Origin: Hirsutella rhossiliensis
Taxonomy: Eukaryota; Ascomycota; Sordariomycetes; Hypocreales; Ophiocordycipitaceae
DNA: 64,000 nucleotides
NCBI RefSeq assembly: GCF_020360975.1
Contig: NW_025408668.1
Span: forward strand, 1,488,001 to 1,552,000
Direction of reading: 5' to 3'
The notes under the pieces are model-generated. The model was not told where the DNA came from. It searched no databases and worked only from the letters and a program-made list of their open reading frames with translations. Both the position numbers and the translations under genes were made by a program. Below, in pieces: positions 1-10,394 of the stretch; the stretch's first letter is position 1; each line of letters begins with the position of its first letter.

Positions 1-89
1 GCATGATTGCGCCGATGCTAAAAAATGAAGACACAGTCCCGCGAGAAGGAAAACGAGTCCCCAAAGAGCGTAGTAAACTACCGCCTCCG

Positions 90-749
90 TCACACTTTAT
101 CCCCCCACCGATTGCGCCTCAGCCTCTCCCGCTCATCCCTCTCAAAGTCCCCGCGAGCATACACCAGCCCTCCCGCCACGCAATTGACAGCACCGAGCCC
201 GACAGCCGCGCCGCGCACGACGCCGCGCGCCGAGAATTTGCCGCGCAAGGGCTGGCGGCGGCGCAGGGCCAGCAGGGCGTACAGGCCGGACCAGGCGGCC
301 GCGGTGCCGGCACTGCCCGTTGGGTAGCCGGCAAGGTTGAGGTACGAGGCAAAGAGCAGGGGCGGCGTGAATATGGCAAGCGGTAGAGGCTGCAGCGGGC
401 GGGCGTGGAGCGCGGTGACGAGGGTGGCGAGAAGGGCGGGTGGCATGGACGAGGCTGCGTACGAGCCGGCGAAGTTAGTGAGGCGAGGCTTTGCAGTGAG
501 CTTCGATTTGAGGAGCGCTGTGAGTGGGTGTGGATAGGGCGCGGTAAGTGAGGAAAGGGACATTGAAGCCGTGAGACAAAGACCCGATGAAGCAAAGAAA
601 CAAGGAGCTCGGCTCGGAGATAGAAGCATTGACAAAGCAAAGCAGGGCACAAAAGGGGCCGGACAAAACTCACACCCCCAGTCTTGCAGATATCCCACGA
701 CAGACTTCTCTAGCGGCTCGCCACCCGCCGCCTCGGACGACGAAGCCAT
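90..749 (-). CDS. AIM19: Aim19-like mitochondrial membrane protein
   Basis: Two exons, 749-674 and 517-90, join to 504 nt (167 aa). The intron (673-518, 156 nt) has a GTGAGT donor and a CACAG acceptor. Its length is a multiple of three and it has no stop in the gene's frame, so it could also be read through. Visible features are RPLQPLPL (about residues 65-72), SYLNLAGY (83-90), AAWSGLYALLALRRRQ (99-114) and a hydrophobic VGLGAVNCVAGGLVY segment (131-145), followed by a basic, charged tail. This pattern matches the small fungal Aim19 family (altered inheritance of mitochondria protein 19), whose molecular role is poorly known. I recognise the family from memory of its motifs. The ATG at 749 was chosen because it opens the conserved reading frame just before the intron. 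Transcription runs towards the window start, away from the neighbouring regulator gene. Confidence 0.72.
   Translation of the reverse strand: MASSSEAAGGEPLEKSVVGYLQDWGCEFCPAPFVPCFALSMLLSPSRAPCFFASSGLCLTASMSLSSLTAPYPHPLTALLKSKLTAKPRLTNFAGSYAASSMPPALLATLVTALHARPLQPLPLAIFTPPLLFASYLNLAGYPTGSAGTAAAWSGLYALLALRRRQPLRGKFSARGVVRGAAVGLGAVNCVAGGLVYARGDFERDERERLRRNRWGDKV
518..673 (-). other. Spliceosomal intron of the Aim19-like gene
   Basis: GTGAGT donor at 673 and CACAG acceptor ending at 518. Joining the flanks keeps the frame (76 + 428 nt). A competing GT two bases upstream (675) would break the frame with this acceptor. Confidence 0.65.
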
Positions 750-2073
750 GGCTGCCCCGTTCAAGGACGCCCGCGATGATGTCGTCTCGAGAAACGCGCC
801 GGAATCTCGGTTGCGTCGCGGCCCAAGAGCGCGGTCAAGGTCAGTGATGCAAGCTGAAAGGCGTGAGAGCCGGCGACGAAGGACAAGAGACCGTTGGCCG
901 TGACGGCGATGGCGGATTGGCGATGACGACGACGATGGCGGTGATGGCGATGGCGGTGATGACGATGAAGAGAGCGGCGTTGAGCAAAATCCGCTGCAGT
1001 GACGTCGCTCATGACTAAGCGCCGCTCGCCGACCCACCGCTGTGGAGACCCCGGACTCCGCAGCCCGGCACCGCGGGCCGACCTGCCGCCGGGCCGCTGC
1101 CGAAAGCCGGCCTGGGAAAGCAAAGGTGCCGTCCTCACAAAATCGTCAGAGGATACCTATGCATCAGGTGGGGATATAATCTCTCTGCCTAATAAGCGCT
1201 CTCCACAGGAAACAGCCGTGGGCACGGATTGGTGACGACAACTCGAGATATCAAACTGCCTCATGCCGCCCATCAGAGGCTCGTCTCCTCAGCCATCACA
1301 CGCGGGACACAAGTCGGCAATCTTGGCTGATACGGCGTTGGTATAATCTATGGATTCGCCTGCGAATGGGTATCAACTCCTAGGCGGTCGGGCCGTCTAT
1401 CCAAAGTGGTCGACCCAATCCGACCTTCATCTATGATCTAACCCTTCATCCTCTAGCCTCTAGGCAGCAGAGTTCCATCCCTGCAACTTTCCAGACTCGT
1501 GAATCTTTTTATCCCGCGTCCCAAAGTCTATGGAAACAGGTCCCGCCCTTGGTCCCGGCCGATTCTCGGCCTCCGTCCGTGAGTCCATGCGTATCTGCAC
1601 GTCGTCGATCTTGGTAAAGCATTGAATTTCTCAATGGTGCTCGTGACTTTTCTCCCCGAGTGTATGAAATTTTTGAAAGGCGGTGTTTGGACAAGAGGAC
1701 ATAATGCGCGGAAAAAGTTCATCAAATCGTAACATGGCCGTCAGCACCCTTGGGTGACTGGGTATGGGTGCTTGTACGCGTGAGCGAGTGTGTGTGCGCG
1801 GATGGCGCGGGTATAATTCAGCGAGTGTGTATGTGTGTGTGAGTGTGCGAATTCGTGAGCGAGCGAGTGTGTGCGTGAGCGAGTGTGCGTGCGAGCGAGC
1901 GTGGGCGGGTGTCTGTGAGTGTGTGCCATCGTGCGACTGTGAGCGCATGTCCGACCTTATTCTTTCTCCGTGTCCTTGTGTACGTCGTGATCTCGCCAAC
2001 GGCTTCCGTCCGCAATCCAATGGCGCTTACTCCGAACATCGACAGCCTTCTACACCGCGGGTGCCAGCACCCT
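750..2073. other. Intergenic: Aim19 promoter side and regulator 3' side
   Basis: No gene supported. At about 905-975 there is an imperfect GAT/GGC trinucleotide-rich run. TGACGTCG and TGACTAA sequences (CRE-like and AP-1-like) lie near 999-1018, about 250-270 bp upstream of the Aim19 start. A long GT/GA-rich simple-sequence tract (about 1752-1930) lies downstream of the Zn2Cys6 gene. Open frames here are low-complexity read-through of that tract. Confidence 0.6.
1752..1930. repeat. GT/GAGC-rich imperfect microsatellite
   Basis: Alternating GTGT, GAGC and GCGT units on the + strand, so CACA/GCTC units on the strand transcribed with the Zn2Cys6 gene. It starts about 145 bp after that gene's stop and would lie in its 3' UTR if the transcript is long enough. 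Confidence 0.8.
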
Positions 2074-3104
2074 TCATTGCGGGCCTTGCGACCAGTATCG
2101 AGGGTCCATGCCCTGATAGGGGTCAAAGTCGGGGTACGTCTCGTAGGGCAGAAAGTCGCCGCCGGCCCCGTACATGTGGCTGGTCGTCGCCAGGTAAGCC
2201 TGGTCCAAGCCGGCTCCCGTGGTGGCGGGCATGGGCTGGGCACCAGCGGCCCAATCCTGCGTGTGAGGAACGTCGGCGGCTGCATACTGTTGCGGCGAGA
2301 ACAGGTGCGACATGGACGACGGCGTATAGCCGCCTTGGGCGAGCGTGTCCATGTCGAACATGTGCTGCTGGCTCGTCATGGCGAAGTCGGCCTCGCTCAG
2401 CATGGCGCCCTCGTAGCCGGCGTGGGCCAATGGCGCTGTCGGAGCCGGGGTTTGTGTCTGGCTGCTCGAAGGACGGCTCCTGGGCTTGGACGAATGTCGT
2501 GTCAGGGGAGAAGAGACGTTGCTGAGGGGGCTGCCGCTGCCCTCGCGCGGGCCGCTGGGGCTGTTGGTGGAGGGTCTGCTGGTTCGTTTGCCCCTGCGAG
2601 ACGAGCGGGATCCCGGGCGGTTGTAGACACAAACGTGGCCGCTGCTGGCGCATCGGTCGCAGCCGTTCTTGTCACCGCTGCACTTGAGCTACACGAGCGG
2701 TGTGTCAGTTTACCAAGGCTGGGGTATGGCGCGGACACTGAACAGGGCAGAGGGGGGGAGACGCATGCGATAAACGTGGACGTAGCAAGCGAGTATCCCA
2801 TATACATGAATCGGCTTACCGCGCAGTCGATGCTGGCCTTTGGGTCGATGCCGAAGGGATAGGAAGAGTAAAGGTACAACGAAGACGAGATGGAGGCGGG
2901 CGAGAGAATAGCGATTGAGTAGGCAGTTGGTAGTGGGGGGTCTTCTTCACGCATACGAGCTGTCAAGAGGCATGGGCTTACCTTTTTCTCGTGACACCGG
3001 TTGCAGGCCTGGTGCTGGCTGGATCGAGCCGTAATGGGATCGTAGGCCCGGCGCAGATTCTGCACCTCGTCCGTTTCGGGATCGTACTTCCACGTTCCAA
3101 ACAT
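2074..3104 (-). CDS. Short Zn2Cys6 transcription factor
   Basis: Exon 1 (3104-2982, 41 codons) ends in AAG before a GTAAGC donor. Exon 2 (2688-2074, 204 aa plus TGA) follows a GTGTAG acceptor preceded by a CTGAC branch point. The product is 245 aa. The intron splits a binuclear zinc cluster: C34, C37 and, after the splice, C44, C51, C54, C61, giving spacing 2-6-6-2-6, the GAL4-type pattern. A basic linker follows (SSRRGKR, about 70), then Ser/Pro-rich and Gln/Tyr/Met-rich low-complexity sequence such as an activation region might have. The protein lacks room for the usual fungal-specific middle homology domain, so it belongs to the short Zn2Cys6 class with an N-terminal extension before the cluster. 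Its target genes are unknown. Starting at the ATG at 3104 gives the only frame feeding the cluster. Confidence 0.88.
2689..2981 (-). other. Intron splitting the zinc cluster
   Basis: 293 nt, long for this genome, where the PHO88 introns are 54 and 75 nt. Donor GTAAGCC at 2981, branch CTGAC near 2705, acceptor GTGTAG ending at 2689. Phase 0, exactly between KK and LKC of the cluster. A second GTAAGCC donor-like site lies inside the intron at 2818. Confidence 0.8.
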
Positions 3105-5238
3105 GGCGTGTGATGGTGCGGTCTAGTTTGGCTGTCGACCGGATGCTCTCGTCACCGACGCGAATGGTGCTGGACACTGGAGATCTGGGGTTGGGGTGGC
3201 CTCGGGTATATGAAGGACCAATGTTGCCGAGAACAGACAGTAAAGAGGTCGAGTCAAGCGAGGCTATTCCGCGAGGAGCCCAGTTTTATAAACAAATACA
3301 ATGGGCTATCGTCGACCAGGCTCCTGCGCGGGTATGCCAGGCAGCGGGCGGAGTGGTCCATCTGCTGCCCCCCCCACAATGGCATGATGGCGAAGGCTCG
3401 CAGGGTGTAAGAGAGACAGTGAGAGAGAATGTTGTTGGCTTGTGGCACTTGGATGGCTTCGGCACTGCCAGGCTTCTCTTCCACCCCAAGGGATGGATTC
3501 CGCGGCGAACCCACATGGGAGGAGCCGGCCCCCACAAGTCACCCAGGCGCACGCGATGCTAATTATGCTCACGGCAGGGGGCCTGGGTCTCGTGCTTGGC
3601 CGGAGTCGGGAAGGTAGCACAGCCAGTTCCACCCTCGCGGCCCTGGTCGTCCAGTTCCTGGACGGTGATGCCATGAAGGGGATGGAGCCCCCTTGGGCAA
3701 GCCACGGCGGTGGCTATGTAAGGCACCCTATCCTTGCGAAGCAACAAGAATAAAAAATTTAAGAGTGAGGAAGAGGGGCAGAAGAGTCAATGGAGAAGTG
3801 ACCGGGGGGCCCGCACGTATGCGGGCAAGGGTCGTCGTCGTCGAAGGAGGGGGTCATGCTGTGCTTTGCTGTTCCAGCCTGGCATGGGTTTGCGGCTCGG
3901 TCGCAGTCTGCAATCGACAGCGGCTCAACAGGCATCGGCGGACGTGATGGCTTCTTCAGAACCAGCCGTAGTCGATGGCTTGCGTGCGGTGGAGAGGGCG
4001 GAAGAAGAGGAGGGAGTCCGAGAAAATTGGAAGAAAGGCTGTCTTGCCCGGCAGGTCCCTATACATGGCGGCGCCTATACCCTCGGCGGGATACGAGTGC
4101 CAGTCGGTAGCCGCTACACAATACACCTTGCCAATCCAGGGGGGCCACTGACCTCCACCTCCACCTCCACTGGAGATGCCACTGTTGCTCGCGTGAGTCC
4201 TTTAGGGCTGGCATCTTGGCAGGCGGAGATGGAGCCGGATGAGTGGCTTTGCCAGACGGGAGGCTGCAACACCAAAGACTACTCAGAAAAAAGGTCATTA
4301 TCCCCGGGCAGCCAATCGGCCCCGTCGTGGCAAACAGACGCACGTTTCAGAACGGAGCATGGACCAAGACCGGTGGGGGGGACAAAACGTGTCCTGCCGC
4401 TCCTCGGGCTGACTAGGCCTCAAAAGATCGGGTCTAGAGACACGCAGAGAGAGAATGCCTTGGGCTTTGCGGAGATGCTTCAGCGGACACAAACGGACGG
4501 CCCCCGATCTGCCGGGGGTTCCAAGCCTTGCCGTCTCGGTTGGTCCTGTCCCCCTCTCGCTGCCTCACGCGTCCCTCGGCAAACCGTCATCATCAATGGC
4601 ATGCCTTGTCTCTGCTTCAACACGCGGCGGGCTACTTCTAGGCGACAAGCGGCTCATCATCCTCTCAGCCTTGCAGCCAAGGAGGTGGCTGTTGGCCGAT
4701 GCATCAGCCCGTGTCCGACGACAGATCGGGGCCGCATCTCGCCGATCCGCGTGCGCTTGTGCCTGGCATGATCTCCCTCGGGTCATCAGCCATGGACGGG
4801 GGCAAAAGATCCCTTCTCGAAGCCATGTGGCGACAAATATAGATGTGCCTTGCCGTGGCCGGCGGTGCATCCGCCACTCCTCCTCCAAACGGACCCAAAC
4901 TGCTACCCAACGCTGATGCAATAAATCCAGGGGCTCCTGTGACTGCATCGCGACTCAAGTACTCCGTAGGCCTACCAGTGGTGCATCTTGCCTCATGTTG
5001 ATAAAACATGCATCTGTTCCCTCGCCTGATGCAATCCCCATCGCCGTCTGTGCTCCTTTGCCGCCCCCTTCAATCTCCAATCCTCCGGGCATCACAGCCA
5101 ATTTCTTGTCTCGCCTCTGCTCACGTGCTCATGCCACGATGCCCAAGCCTCCCGCGCGAAGGAGCTTCGGCATGGCAGGCTGGGCCTCGATGACTGCGCG
5201 CCGCCAGCATCACGGAAAGCCTTGGCCCTTCGCGCCGG

Positions 5239-5269
5239 GACAGACAGACAGACAGACACACACACACAC
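5239..5269. repeat. (GACA)n(CA)n microsatellite
   Basis: About four GACA units followed by a CA run, perfect over about 30 bp. Confidence 0.9.
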
Positions 5270-5561
5270 GTCGAGTAAACAACCTCCCTGGTACAACCGT
5301 TGACGAGCAGAGACTCGTCACTTGAACAAACCGTCCGGCCACGGCGACTCCCCGACTTACACGCAGACGCCGGCCCTCGACGGCCCCCAGCGCCCAAAGT
5401 TCCCGGGTCACTGCCCTCGGTCAACCACTGGCTGGGACCCAAAAAAAGCACCCCTTGCTCCGGCCCCCGCCCGTTGGGCGTCGGGCGTCGGGGACTGCGG
5501 GCGGGCGGGCCACAGATCACGGAGGGCTCTCAACTCCCATCGCCGCCGCCGCAGCCCTCGA

Positions 5562-5592
5562 CATCCATCCATCCATCCATCCATCCATCCAT
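5562..5592. repeat. (CATC)n microsatellite
   Basis: About seven and a half tandem CATC units, perfect over 31 bp, in GC-rich intergenic DNA. Confidence 0.9.
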
Positions 5593-7106
5593 GATCCATC
5601 AGTAGCACCTGCCAGACCCGCTCCCCCCTATGCCCAGGCCGGGCTCGCCTCGAGAAACGCATAAGCAGCTTGTGCAAGTGTATAATACCACGGCTTGCGT
5701 GTACCGGTAGCAGGCTCTCCCCTACCACGCAATACACAGAGCACTTGTTCGCCGACTTGAGTCTGCGTCCCATTCATCTGGGGATGGTCTGTTTCAAACC
5801 CCGCGCCGCCCGCTTAGGCTCGCTTGAACCTCGTTTTTTCCTTTTCGCATGACGTGCTAAACCCAAGACGGGCAATGCGCAGTGTCACCGGCTCTGTGGG
5901 GGACGGAACCTGTCGAAGAAGGTCGCTGTAGCCATGGACTCATTTATAGAAACAGTCATTTGCCAAGGGCACATGCACAAGGTTTGTTCTTGTTCGTCCG
6001 GCGATTCTTATGTTCCTGGTTCCTCGTCCCAACTCTGGCAGGGCTGAAACGCGCCCGCGACTTTTGATTCCCGTCGACCACGACTTGCCCTAACATCCTC
6101 CACAACGCCTCCACCGTCAACGAGAGACGAAGATTGCGCCCTCAAAGGCCAGGATTTTCCATTATTCTCAGTCCTCTTATTCTACACATGTAGAGAATGC
6201 CGGGCTGCGGCTCCGCATGCTGGCCAACGGCTTCCCGGCCAGCTCATTATGAATCACAATATATTATACAGCCTAGCCCGCATTATGAATCAAAACATTG
6301 ACAGGGAGTCTCCCCCTGCCAACACGCTGTTTCAAGCGCACAACCCTGCAGGGGGGCCAAACGTCACCAGCGGGAGGTGACGTCGATGCGTGGCCCCCCG
6401 GTCAAACATGGCCTCTACCCGGGGCCGGCCCCGGAGAGAGAATAATTCCAGAAAAGCGTGCGGCTATAATACAAAAACGCTCCTCCAGAAGGATGGAGCA
6501 CCTTGGCATGAAATGCATTTGCAAGACAGGATTTTGCTCCCCCGCGCATCTCTCCTTGCCAAGCGCTATGAATAGAACTGCGTCTCCGCTTTCGGAGCCT
6601 CCCGCCTCGTATCGACTGGGTTGCGACCGACAGACTCAATCTATTTCTGGCGTCACCGCGGGTGATAGTCTTGGTATTCAGACTCGTCTGATATTGTAGC
6701 CAAGTCTATGTATCGCGCCCATGCTAGTAATAACCCGACGTGTCTCCAGTCTCCAGTCTATCACCGCAAAGCAGCAAACCGCGTGCATACAAGCTCCAGT
6801 GACAATCTCGGTAGGGCAGCTTGTTATGACCTCTTCACCCTTCTGTTCTTTTTATTTTTTATTTTTAGAAGTCTTATATCCTCGCGCATCCGAAGCCAGG
6901 ATGTTCGGCAAACCAATCGCTCAGTCCCTCGCAAGTTGCCGCCAGGGAGAAACATAAATATAAATAAAAAGTCGCGTTCGTGGATCGTGGACTTTGTCCG
7001 CTCAGCGTCCGGTGAAAGCCAAATCGGTAGGAATCCGGTTCCTCGACGTCATTGAGCCTCGAGATATTGCTCGCCCCGAGGCCAGTCGCGGCCAGTTGTC
7101 ATGTGA

Positions 7107-7766
7107 TCAAGCGTAACGAACTTGCTTCCTCTTTTTAATGATTAGCTTCCTGACATAGTACCTGATATCGTCCATCTTGGTAACGGATTCCAGATCATCG
7201 CAGATGCCATCGTCCCATTTTACCATGACCTTGTGGCGACTCCGATCCGGCGTCAGCATCGAGATGATGTCGTCGATGGTCGCCTTGGGCGCAATTGAGA
7301 TGGGGAATATGGATCCATGGCGCTGGGCCATCGGTCCGCCCGTCCGGTCCTCGACGTCGATGTTGATGCGCGTTTCTTCAGGCTTCTTTTCGGGGGGTTT
7401 GGGGCAGCAGGCCGTCCCGGCCACCGGATGGCACACAAATTGCTGACCTGCGCAGCCGCACGGCTTGGAGGCTGCCAGCTTCTCTGCGTGGCATGGGCAG
7501 CACTTGTACTTGCATTCGCCCGGCTTGGGCTCCTTGGGGTTCACAACGAGCTCAGTACCGGGGGCCCCGGGGGGACGGGTTGACCGGCGGGTGTGCCGGC
7601 CCCGCTCGTCATAATCATCATCCGAGTCGCTGGACAGATCATCCCATTGTCGGTCTTCCAGCCATCGGAGGCCCCGCGGCGAGCCCTTGAGGGAGTATTT
7701 TCGCATGAAGCGCACATCGTGCTCCTCACGTGCATACTCCCTTCGTCTTCCCCGAAACGGATTCAT
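7107..7766 (-). CDS. Hypothetical acidic/Cys-rich protein
   Basis: A single exon of 219 aa. The ATG at 7766 has A at -3 within a run of A residues; the frame extends further upstream only to a GTG, so the ATG is preferred. The N-terminal third is very basic (RGRRREY), then there is an acidic stretch SSDSDDDYDE (about 45-54) and a Cys-rich patch with nine Cys at about residues 85-121, including KYKCCPCH and KPCGC. The last 60 residues look folded (TIDDIISMLTPDRS, KVMVKWDDGI, IRYYVRKLIIKKRKQ) and may form an alpha/beta module. I do not recognise a family. The Cys patch could bind metal. No signal peptide or membrane segment is visible. It is divergently arranged with PHO88, sharing a 979-bp upstream region. 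Confidence 0.7.
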   Translation of the reverse strand: MNPFRGRRREYAREEHDVRFMRKYSLKGSPRGLRWLEDRQWDDLSSDSDDDYDERGRHTRRSTRPPGAPGTELVVNPKEPKPGECKYKCCPCHAEKLAASKPCGCAGQQFVCHPVAGTACCPKPPEKKPEETRINIDVEDRTGGPMAQRHGSIFPISIAPKATIDDIISMLTPDRSRHKVMVKWDDGICDDLESVTKMDDIRYYVRKLIIKKRKQVRYA

Positions 7767-8745
7767 TTTTTTCCTGTCTGTCAGGTGCTGACCCACTCTT
7801 GGCTTCGGCTCGGTGTAGCTTGGTGGTCAAGGCTGAGAGGCTCGTGGGGTGTGCTGAGGATGATGTGTTTATGTGTGGTGGTGGCAGGATGTCAAGCAGT
7901 TGCTTACTTCAAGCGCTGAGACCCGGCAGGCTATGAAGCATCTTATAGACCGCTCGAGATGATGAAATGGCCCGCCATTGGCAGCCTAGAGTGTCAGAGT
8001 CTAGCCATAGCGGGCTTGTCCATTGTCCGCTGGGTGGGCATGTATGGGTACGAGGCGCTATTTTTTCCGAGGCGGATGCAAAGGCGCGACAAGAAAGAGG
8101 AGCGCGCTTCAAAGGTGAATTCTTTTTGGCAAAGTCATCATGGCTCCAGCCGCGGCAGATGGAAGGATGCCACTGGGGCGCAGTGCTAGGCCTTTGACGG
8201 GCAGTGACCACAAAGAACCATTGAACGAGGGTATTTGTTTTCTCTTGGGGCTCTGGAAGGCAAAGGGATGAAAGCAATGGGGTTCGAAAGGCTCAAAGGC
8301 CGGCGGCGGAGGCGAGACAAAGAAGCTCGGTGGATGCCTGGTTGCGTCCTTGGAACTTGGCTCGCCATATGCCACACGAGTGTGATTTCGATAAAGAGTC
8401 CCGGGTCAGCAATCTCAAAGAAGCGCCTTTCTTGGACGAAGAAAACGGAGCCGGCGATGGTGATGCATCGACGATGGTCGTGATTGAGCGATTGAGGCGG
8501 TCAAGCTGCCCTGTATATTTTGCACTGTATACCCGAAAAAGAATTGCTCGGCAGGCGACACGGAGTAAACATGTGCCTGTTCCGGCCCTTAAGCTGCTTG
8601 TAAGCAAGCGGAAAAATGTTGGCACGGCCCGAAAGCGGCATGCACTAGGCGCCGAGCGTGGGGGAAAAAAGAGGCCATCGAAGCCCTCTGCCAGCATCCC
8701 GACGACAGCTGTCCTCTCCCGCCATCACCAATCCAACTCCTCAAA
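7767..8745. promoter_or_regulatory. Divergent promoter region before PHO88
   Basis: 979 bp between the starts of two divergent genes. No coding frame with recognisable content. A pyrimidine-rich stretch (CCTCTCCCGCCATCACC) lies immediately before the PHO88 ATG. I see no clear TATA box or named operator. Confidence 0.45.
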
Positions 8746-9453
8746 ATGGCCGGCCTCAACCCCCAAATGTGAGTCTCCGGGGCCCGTATCGCCTCAGGAT
8801 AACGGCCTGTTCTTGGGCACGACCTGCTGACACGCCGGATCAGCACCAACCTCATCATCATCCTCGGCATGATGCAGGTGTCGAAGCGCATTCCCTTCGA
8901 CGACCCCTCTGTCCTCATCGGCGTCCGCGGCATCTACATTGTCAGCAACGTCTTCATTGCCGCCGTCTACCTCTACATCCAGTCCCAGATCAACAAGAAG
9001 AAGGGTACTTGCCTGGATACTTCCCATGTCGCCCTCTCTCGCTGACCCCGACTTGCAGACATGACGACGCTCAAGTACGTCGAGCCACCGCCAATGGGCT
9101 CTGCCGAGGAGGGCAAGCTCGTCACCACGACCGTGCACGCCTACGACCTGCAACAGATTCGCACTGCCTTCCGTGGCCAGCTCATGGGCGTCGCCATGAT
9201 GGGCTTCATGCACCTGTACATGAAGTACACCAACCCTCTGCTCATCCAGAGCATCATCCCCGTCAAGAGCGCCCTCGAGAGCAATCTCGTCAAGATCTAC
9301 CTCTTCGGCCAGCCCGCCACCGGCGACCTCAAGCGACCCTTCAAGCAAGCCCAAGGTTTCATGAGCGCCATGCAGGGCGGCCAGGTCCAGAGCGACAAGA
9401 AGGCCATCGAAGCGGCCGAGAAGGCGGGTCGTGGCGGCGTCAAGGAGGAGTAA
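8746..9453 (+). CDS. PHO88: ER membrane protein Pho88/Snd3
   Basis: Three exons, 8746-8768, 8844-9004 and 9059-9453, join to 579 nt (192 aa). Introns of 75 and 54 nt have GTGAGT and GTACTT donors, GCTGAC branch points and CAG acceptors. The start MAGLNPQITNLIIILGMMQ, the segment IPFDDPSVLIGVRG, the block INKKKDMTTLKYVEPPPMGS and the region LMGVAMMGFMHLYMKYTNPL are the hallmarks of the Pho88 family. In yeast this protein sits in the ER membrane, was first linked to phosphate transporter maturation, and acts as Snd3 in SRP-independent targeting. Hydrophobic segments lie at about residues 9-18, 34-54 and 92-115. The C-terminus is charged. Length and exon structure look intact, and codon use is strongly GC-ending. 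Confidence 0.96.
8769..8843 (+). other. PHO88 intron 1
   Basis: GTGAGTC donor, GCTGAC branch point at about 8826, GATCAG acceptor, phase 2. The Ile8 codon is split across the junction. Confidence 0.93.
9005..9058 (+). other. PHO88 intron 2
   Basis: 54 nt, GTACTT donor, GCTGAC branch point, TTGCAG acceptor, phase 1. Joins KKK to DMTTLKYVEP. Confidence 0.93.
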
Positions 9454-9810
9454 AAAGGAGATCAAATCTCTCGCGGCCGAGCACTTTGAGTTGCTCTCCT
9501 CGCTTCGGCCGCTTCTGGGCGCGCAGGGCATGACGGGGCTGGGAAAATGTTTGTTTAGATGTCCACGTTGGGCTACATGACAAGGCTGCGTTGGTCTTGC
9601 CGTGTGGCTCGCGTTGGCAATTAGCCCATGTACCATGTATGGATCGACATTTTGGCAATCGAGATGCCACAGGCCGCCCTGGTCTTCTCGGCGACTCGGC
9701 TCGACCTACGATGCCCGCTGCGCCTTCCCCGGGCTTTCAAGCCCCATCTTCGTCCCGTGTTGGAGCTGCAGCGCGTCAAATCATGATGCGTCCTTCCGGG
9801 CTCCACACTT
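9454..9810. other. Gap after PHO88
   Basis: Holds the PHO88 3' UTR and, if the next ORF is real, that ORF's 3' side as well, a tail-to-tail arrangement. No RNA gene or repeat seen. Confidence 0.5.
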
Positions 9811-10092
9811 CTAAACCTCGCTCACGGCAGAAACCTGAGGCTGAATTCCATGTCTTGCCATGGCAAGCAAGGCCAGACCAGCTGGCCTTATTACTACCGC
9901 CCCCGTAGCCGAAGTGGTCTTTGCCTTTTTTGCCACGTCTTCCGGGATTTCATCCTTAAAGGGGATCAAACGAGGTCGGTGAGGAACGGGCAATTTCTCG
10001 AGGTTGAGCGCCGAGTTTGAGCGCCTCGGCCCAGCTCTAGACGGGGAAATAGTAAAAGGTTTGCTGCGCAGCGGCGGGAACACGGCCTTCAT
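9811..10092 (-). CDS. Doubtful small ORF at the repeat boundary
   Basis: An open frame of 93 aa from ATG at 10092 (context GATCATGAAG) to TAG at 9811. It reads as Pro/Ser/Arg-rich then Lys-rich, for example PFTISPSRAGPRR, HRPRLIPFKDEIPEDVAKKAK and SATGAVVIRPAGLALLA. No family recognised. A good intron-like sequence (10278-10209: GTACGT donor, GCTGAC branch point, TTCAG acceptor) lies just upstream on the same strand. It could sit in the 5' UTR or join an upstream exon starting at the ATG at 10379. Codon use is only weakly coding-like. It is the last non-mutated candidate before the RIP-affected block, so it could also be the remnant of a truncated gene. Confidence 0.35.
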   Translation of the reverse strand: MKAVFPPLRSKPFTISPSRAGPRRSNSALNLEKLPVPHRPRLIPFKDEIPEDVAKKAKTTSATGAVVIRPAGLALLAMARHGIQPQVSAVSEV

Positions 10093-10208
10093 GATCACCG
10101 GAGCAGAAGGGGTTTCTTTGGCTCCAAGTCGGTCGTTACCTTCTCTTTAAATGCTCACGTCTTCGTTTCCCCTTTCCGACAAAGTCTCTCACGTGGTTCC
10201 TGGGCTGG

Positions 10209-10278
10209 CTGAATGGCTGGCGTCAGCCATGTCCAGGGCGATGGATACACCCTCGAGTTTTTGAGATGACTCACGTAC
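10209..10278 (-). other. Possible intron upstream of the boundary ORF
   Basis: 70 nt with GTACGTGAGT donor, GCTGAC branch point and CATTCAG acceptor on the minus strand. All three signals match the PHO88 introns, but no exon on either side has a recognised product. Confidence 0.4.
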
Positions 10279-10394
10279 CGCGATTGTGTCGGATTTAGGA
10301 ACCCGGCTGGAGCCTCTGTCTCTGCAGCTCGTGTCATGGCGGGTGCGAAGTCGCGTCTGCCCAATGGCACGGCATCCATTTGGTACCGCAGCAG

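Larger units (their letters stand above)
3105..7106. other. 4-kb stretch without a supportable gene
   Basis: Both strands hold many moderate open frames, but none has consistent third-position GC bias, a recognisable domain, or an ATG with a credible intron structure. The longest (3734-4771, +) begins at TTG. Simple repeats occur at 5239-5269 (GACA then CA) and 5562-5592 (CATC). A near-duplicate ATTATGAATCA occurs at about 6246 and 6282. The left end is the promoter side of the Zn2Cys6 gene. The rest may hold untranslated or non-coding transcripts, which I cannot show. Confidence 0.5.

Noticed and set aside
2819..2836. Possible 18-nt micro-exon in the Zn2Cys6 intron
   Set aside because: Including it puts six residues inside the C-x6-C loop and breaks the cluster; direct splicing gives a perfect motif.
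1764..2862. Long + strand frames opposite the Zn2Cys6 gene
   Set aside because: Shadows of the real exons plus the GT-rich repeat; Arg/Gly-rich composition without domain.
3734..4771. 345-codon open frame on the + strand
   Set aside because: It opens at TTG, its first ATG is far downstream, third positions show no GC bias, and no domain is visible. Likely chance in GC-rich DNA.
7767..7796. GTG start ten codons upstream of the Cys-rich gene
   Set aside because: Nuclear fungal genes start at ATG; the ATG at 7766 has a good context.
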